Shown: positions 57,651 through 62,000 of the stretch, one piece after another | Numbering within the stretch: the first letter of the stretch is position 1 | How the letters are laid out: each line of letters begins with the position of its first letter | Program-made: the position numbers and the translations under genes | NCBI GenBank assembly: GCA_963575745.1 | Contig: CAUYUJ010009413.1 | Coordinates: forward strand, 357,501-419,500 | DNA from: Prorocentrum cordatum | Taxonomy: Eukaryota; Sar; Dinophyceae; Prorocentrales; Prorocentraceae | Reading direction: 5' to 3' | Length of the DNA stretch: 62,000 nucleotides | Notes under the pieces: generated by a model | What the model was told of the DNA's origin: nothing | What the model saw: the letters and a program-made list of their open reading frames with translations, nothing else | Databases searched by the model: none

Positions 57651-58464
57651 CAAGGTAAACCCGAAACGCATCACCGATGTTGCAATAACCCTTAACCCTG
57701 CCCCAGAAGTTCTCACTCGATAGATCCTACACGATATTATGTTCATTCGGGGCAGTGTCCCAGTTGCAAGATCATCTTCTGAGGGCCCTCAATCGTACCA
57801 ATACACCGTGCCTGGGACTACAACGCCGCGACTCAACGTTATTGTTGCGTCTTGACAGTCATAAACCGTGTCTGACCACTATTTCTGGGACTTGAACGCC
57901 GCGAATCAATGTGACTGTTGCGTCCTGGCAATCTTCAATCGTGCCGGGGCACCGTTCCAGGGGAAGCAATGCGAATCCTTGAAAATCTGGATGACCTTTT
58001 AAGACACCTACTCGCGACCCAAAGGTCAAAGCCACAGTTTAAAAAGGAGCTTCATCTATGAACTTGTTGCTCATTTCCATGACGAATCCGCGCGTTGCTA
58101 AGGCGAGAGACGCATTTTGAAAACGGGCCACCCTCCTTCCTTGAAGGAGTTGCACATTTCAAGCGTGAGGACCGTAAGTGCTGAGGGAGTCAAGGAGAAG
58201 AACGCCCGGCCCGCCCCGCTGACACGCCTCGGGATGCGACAGGGAGGAGTTACTTATGAGGAGAAGTGGCGGTGCAAGGCTTGGAGGACGCAGAGGCGGA
58301 GGAGCCAGGGGCCCAGAAGTCCAGACCCTTTCCCCAGGGTCGTTTCTTCATCCTGACTCATTGTTTGACGGGCCCGGCGAGGGCCCCAGAGGCCGAAGAC
58401 GACGAAACGTGCGAATGGATGTTTTGATTCGTTGGAGGTTTGGGGGGCATCCCGACATGAGTCG

Positions 58465-58650
58465 GGGGCGGAAAAGAGGGGGGTGATGACTAGGGGGGGT
58501 GGATCTCATGGCGGGGGCCATGATATTTCCCCAGATCTCATGGCGCCTCTTCTTGTTTCACTACGTCCCTGGCCCCCCCGCTGGGCCGCGCACATGCCGC
58601 CGGTCATGATTTGAACCCCCCCCTCTTGGACACCCCCCTCTTGGCCGCTC
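58465..58650. mobile_element. M13 element inside the satellite
   Basis: GGGGCGGAAAAGAGGGGGGT to CCCCCCTCTTGGCCGCTCC; GATCTCATGGCGGGGGCCAT and CAGATCTCATGGCGCCTCT inside. Right end has an extra CCCCCCTCTTGGACA duplication. Confidence 0.83.
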
Positions 58651-59981
58651 CCGCAGGAGACAGCAAGGATCCAGTATCACTGAGGGGCGTGCCCCGTTAG
58701 AAGACACGCCTCTGAAAATCTCGAACCGCGCCAGAACACAATTCCTGGAACTCTAACGCCGCGAATCAGCGGTACGGATTCGTCCCGACGATCCTGAATT
58801 CGTGCCAAAACACCGCGGTCCAACATGACTGCTGCACCCTGACAGTCCTGCAGCGTGCCACAAGACATTCCCAGAACGTCAAGCATAAATAATATTTGAA
58901 GCTGTTGCAAACTCGTAAGACGAATGCGTGCGGCGCAAAGGCGAGAACCACATTTTGATATAGAGCCGCCCTCCATCCGTGAAGTTCTCGCACACTTCCA
59001 AGACGAATGCGCGCGGCGCCAAGGCGGGATTCACATGTTAAACACCGCCCGCTCTCTATCCTTGAAGCTCTCTGGCGAACTTCAATGCGAATGTTCACAG
59101 CATTGAGGCGGAAGCCACATTTTTTGAAAACCGCCCGCCTTTCATCCGATAGCCGATAGCAGATTTGCCCGACGAATGTGGATGGCGCTAAGGCGAGAGC
59201 CCCATTTTGAAACCACCCGCCTTCGATCCGTGAAACGGTTGCAAAAGTTAAGCTCAAGATTCGTAAGTGGCGGGGAAGTCTCAGACAAAACGGCCTGCCC
59301 GCCCCACCGACACGTCTTTGGGCGCGACAGGGATATACTATTTGTTATCAGGGCACAAGGTGGAGAGGGAGGGATGATGAGGAGGAGGGAGCAGTGTAAA
59401 CCTAGGACCCAAAAACGACGTTGCATAAAACGCTCCCTCCAAGTTCCCTCGACATCGTCTTCATAGGTCCCTACATGTATTCATTTTCACTGAAGGCAGT
59501 GGCCCGTTTGAAAACCGCGACAGGACATCACTCCTTGGATAAACGCCGCGAACTCACAAGAGTGATGCGTCCTGACGATCCAGAATCGCGCCAGGACGCT
59601 ACTCTTGGGGTCCTAGCACCGCGAATCAACGTGACTGTTGCGCCTTGATAATCCTACATCGTCCTACATCGTGCCAAAACACCGGTCCTGGGACGCCACG
59701 CATCGTAATCCATGAATTTGCTTGTAATATCCTGGAGTGAGTGTGCGAGGCGCTAAGTACACAGCCACATATCGGAAACGAGTTGCCCACCACCTGGGAA
59801 GTCCTTGCAAACATGTAAAAGCGAACGTACGCGGCGCCAAGGCGGCAACCACATTTTGAAAACCGCCCGCCCTCCACCCGTTTTGGACGAGTGTGCGCGG
59901 CGCTGATGCGGGAACCACCTTTTGAAAACCACCCGCCCTCCCTGCGTGAAATCGCTGCAAGTTATACGCTTAGGAATCGTA

Positions 59982-60154
59982 CAGTGAACCCGCAGAGTAA
60001 AAGTGGGCATAACTCCCAAGGGTCCCCTTGCATCCTTGCCTCCTGGGTCCATCCTTGGACACTTGCGTTGGCCGCGTCCCGCTCGAAAAGCTTCGAAATG
60101 GGCTTCCAAGGCCCTTGCATCCTTATCGCGCATCCTTACTCTGCGGGTTGACTG
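59982..60154. mobile_element. M15 MITE, copy 2, inside the satellite (TA target)
   Basis: CAGTGAACCCGCAGAGTAAA to CTTACTCTGCGGGTTGACTG with TA on both sides (59980-59981, 60155-60156). Confidence 0.88.
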
Positions 60155-61264
60155 TAAGTGGTCAGGAAGTCTCAGGCAAACTGGCCGGCCCGACCTACGG
60201 GCACTTGTCGGGGCGAGGCGTTATTTACAGGGAGACGGGATTGAGGACGAGGTGGAAGGGCAGGAGAGGGGGGAGGAAAAAGGGAGGGGGGAGGGGGAGG
60301 GGGAGCATGAGGATGGGGAGGAGGGACGAATGTAGATCCAAGACCCATCAACGATGTTGCAATAGCCCTCCCTCCATGTCCCCTCTGGGCCCTCGTCACA
60401 GGTCCCTGAAAGAGCATTCAGTTTCACAGAGGGAAGAGGCCCGTGGAAGGACACCCTTTTGACAATCCTGAACCGCGCCAGCGCATCATTCCTGGGATTT
60501 CAACGCCGCGAATCCACATTGCTGATGCGTCTTGACGATCCTGAATCGTGCTTCAACATCTTTCCTGGGACTTCAACGCCGCGAATCAACGTTTCGGGTG
60601 CTTCCTGACGATCCTGAATCGTGCCAGAACAGTGGTTACGGATGCTTCCTGACTAACGTGACTGTTGCGCCCTGGCAGTCTTACATCGCGTCGGACCAGC
60701 ATTTGGGACGCGAAGCCATATAATCCGTAGTGCTGATGTATATTCTAAAAAAAACAAACGTGTGCGACTCTGAAGCGAGAGCCACATTTGGAAAAAGGAG
60801 CCGCGCTTCACCTGTCAAACTTCTGCAAGATCTGAAAACGAATGCGCGCGGCGCTGAGGCGAGATCAACATTATGAATATCGCCCGCCTTTCATCCGTGA
60901 GGTCCTGACAAAGTGTGAGCAATAATGTGCGCGGCGCTCAAGGCGAGAGCCACATTTGGAAGAAGGGACCCCTTTCCATCAGCGAAGCTCTTTCAATTCT
61001 ATTCATACGAATGCGCATGGGGTTACGGCGAGAGCCACATGTTGAAAACCGCCCGCCCTCCATCCGTGATACTCACGCTTTGAAAACCAATCCGGGCGGC
61101 GTTAAGGCGAGAGCCACATGTCGAAAAAACAGCACCCTCCATCCGTGAACCGCAGTCAAATGGTTCAGGCGAGTGCGCGCGGCGCTGATGGAAGAGCTAC
61201 ATTTGAAAACCACCCGCTCTTTTTCCGTGAAACTGTTTCATACGTGAAGTTCTAAAGTCACAAC

Positions 61265-61360
61265 GTGGCATCCTCCTCCTCCTCCCTCCTCCTCCCTCCT
61301 CCTCCCTCCTCCTCCCTCAACCTCCTCCTCCTCTTCCTCCTCCTCCTCCTCTCTGGGAGC
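61265..61360. repeat. (CCT)n tract
   Basis: CCTCCTCCTCCTCCC repeated with a CTCCCT variant. Confidence 0.92.
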
Positions 61361-61489
61361 TCCACCCACGGTTGCATACGTGAAGCTTCAAAGTCACAAG
61401 CAGTGAGGAAGTCTCAGGAGAGGAACGCCTGGCCCGCCCTGTCGACACTCTCTGGGGCGCAACAGGGAGGAGTTACTGATAGAAAAAGG

Positions 61490-61605
61490 GGTGGAGGGAG
61501 GAGGGAGGAGGTGGAGGAGGAGGAGGGGGAGGAGGAGGAGCAATAGGAGGAGGAGGAATAGGAGGAGGAGGAGGAGGAGGAGGGAGGAACAAGGCGTGGA
61601 GGAGG
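61490..61605. repeat. (GGA)n tract
   Basis: GGAGGAGG runs with CAATA interruptions; takes the place of part D of the satellite. Confidence 0.9.
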
Positions 61606-61860
61606 CAGAGGTGGAGGAACTATGGGGCCAGCGTTCGCGCCGTCGGGCCGCCGCTGCCCAGGAGCTGCTCGCCGCCGATGCGCTGCGCCACGCCGGCAGC
61701 CTCGGCTTCGACTGGCTCGTTCACGCCGGCACGTGCGAGGAGGCCTTGCTCGTGCCGAGCAGCCGCGACGCGCGGGGCCCGGTCGGGGGCAGCGTCGTCC
61801 ACAGACCCCGCGCCCGAAGATTTGCGGTCGCGAGCGGTCGCGGCCGATCTTGCCGGTATA
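61584..61860 (+). CDS. Possible exon (hypothetical)
   Basis: Frame starting in the GGA tract gives EEQGVEEAEVEELWGQRSRR, then AQELLAADALRHAGSLGF and HAGTCEEALLVPSSRD. Third positions are almost all G/C from 61620 to 61790, unlike the satellite. An alanine-rich helix followed by a mixed region looks like folded protein. No start, splice site or family can be named; the frame remains open into the M13 element and the window end. Confidence 0.33.
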
Positions 61861-61890
61861 TTTTGGTCGCGATTGCAATTTTTCAGGCGT

Positions 61891-62000
61891 GGCCGGAAGA
61901 GTGGGGTGATGATTGGGGGGGGATGGATGTCATGGCTGCGGCCATGATATCTTCCCAGATGTCACGGCGCCTCCTCATATTCCATATTTCAGCACGTCCC
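61891..62000. mobile_element. M13 element, left part (cut by window edge)
   Basis: GGCCGGAAGAGTGGGGTGAT, ATGTCATGGCTGCGGCCATG, CAGATGTCACGGCGCCTCCT; right end outside the window. Confidence 0.78.

Larger units (their letters stand above)
57650..61470. repeat. Higher-order satellite, units of about 0.9-1.2 kb
   Basis: Three or more units, each with five parts in order. (L) linker GTAAACC..GACCCA..CGATGTTGCAATA at 57653, 59396 and 60331. (B) 2-4 monomers of about 73 bp (CCTGGGACTTCAACGCCGCG, AATCAACGTGACTGTTGCG). (A) 3-6 monomers of 83-85 bp (GCGCGGCGCTAAGGCGAGAG, CCACATTTTGAAAACC, GCCCGCCCTCCATCCGTGA). (C) block with GGAAGTCTCAG..CGGCCCGCCCC..GACAGGGAGGAGTTA at 58170, 59258, 60155 and 61399. 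(D) a purine-rich GGAGGA tract. On the minus strand the A monomer is 28 codons and stays open in places (163 residues at 58766-59257). No known family is recognised, so coding is doubtful. Confidence 0.88.

Noticed and set aside
57650-61470. CRISPR-like array of regularly spaced repeats
   Set aside because: Monomers are contiguous and diverged, without unique spacers, and the genome is eukaryotic; it is a satellite.

Overview
The window is dinoflagellate nuclear DNA. The decisive evidence is at 22974-23010 on the minus strand: a complete 22-nt dinoflagellate spliced leader followed directly by a 15-nt relict of the same leader, heading a degenerate retrotransposon. High GC, very long triplet arrays, many small inverted-repeat elements and almost no intact genes fit a large, repeat-rich dinoflagellate genome. 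Genus cannot be decided from the sequence.

No complete, confidently functional protein gene, tRNA, rRNA or CRISPR array was found. Most long open frames are artefacts of arrays whose period is a multiple of three. What can be read as protein is: (1) a decayed non-LTR retrotransposon on the minus strand (18969-23010: spliced leader, ORF1-like N-terminus with coiled coil, reverse transcriptase C-terminal part with a VDD motif, CCHC zinc segment, RNase H, C-terminal zinc segment); (2) an isolated RNase H fragment at 25.2 kb, plus strand; (3) a second reverse transcriptase relic at 39.5-40.5 kb, minus strand; (4) a few short GC3-rich stretches that may be exons (9.4, 43.3, 44.4 and 61.6 kb).

The rest is a layered collection of non-autonomous elements, named here M1-M19. 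Several have clear terminal inverted repeats and target-site duplications: M1 (about 130 bp, 4-bp duplication, 14 copies all in one orientation), M2 and M8 (7-8 bp duplications, hAT-like), M3 and M16 (9-bp duplications, Mutator-like), M9 and M15 (TA-CAGT ends, Tc1/mariner-like), M4 (GATTT duplication, empty site nearby).

Layout: 0-9 kb GC-rich sequence with CTTGG minisatellites, (GTT)n, and CGCGACC tandem repeats; 10-15.3 kb a 5-kb compound of (GAT)n arrays split by a GGGACAGTGG minisatellite; 15.4-18.9 kb CTCGA repeats and MITEs; 19-23 kb the SL-headed retroelement; 23-31 kb MITEs, purine tracts and a nested insertion; 31-38 kb dense MITEs, small tandem and palindromic arrays; 39-45 kb RT relic and MITEs; 45-51 kb a 170-bp tandem array and a large inverted pair of a 500-700 bp repeat; 51-57 kb stacked MITEs; 57.6-61.5 kb a higher-order satellite of 84-bp and about 73-bp monomers in units of about 1 kb; 61.5-62 kb a possible exon and a truncated M13 element.
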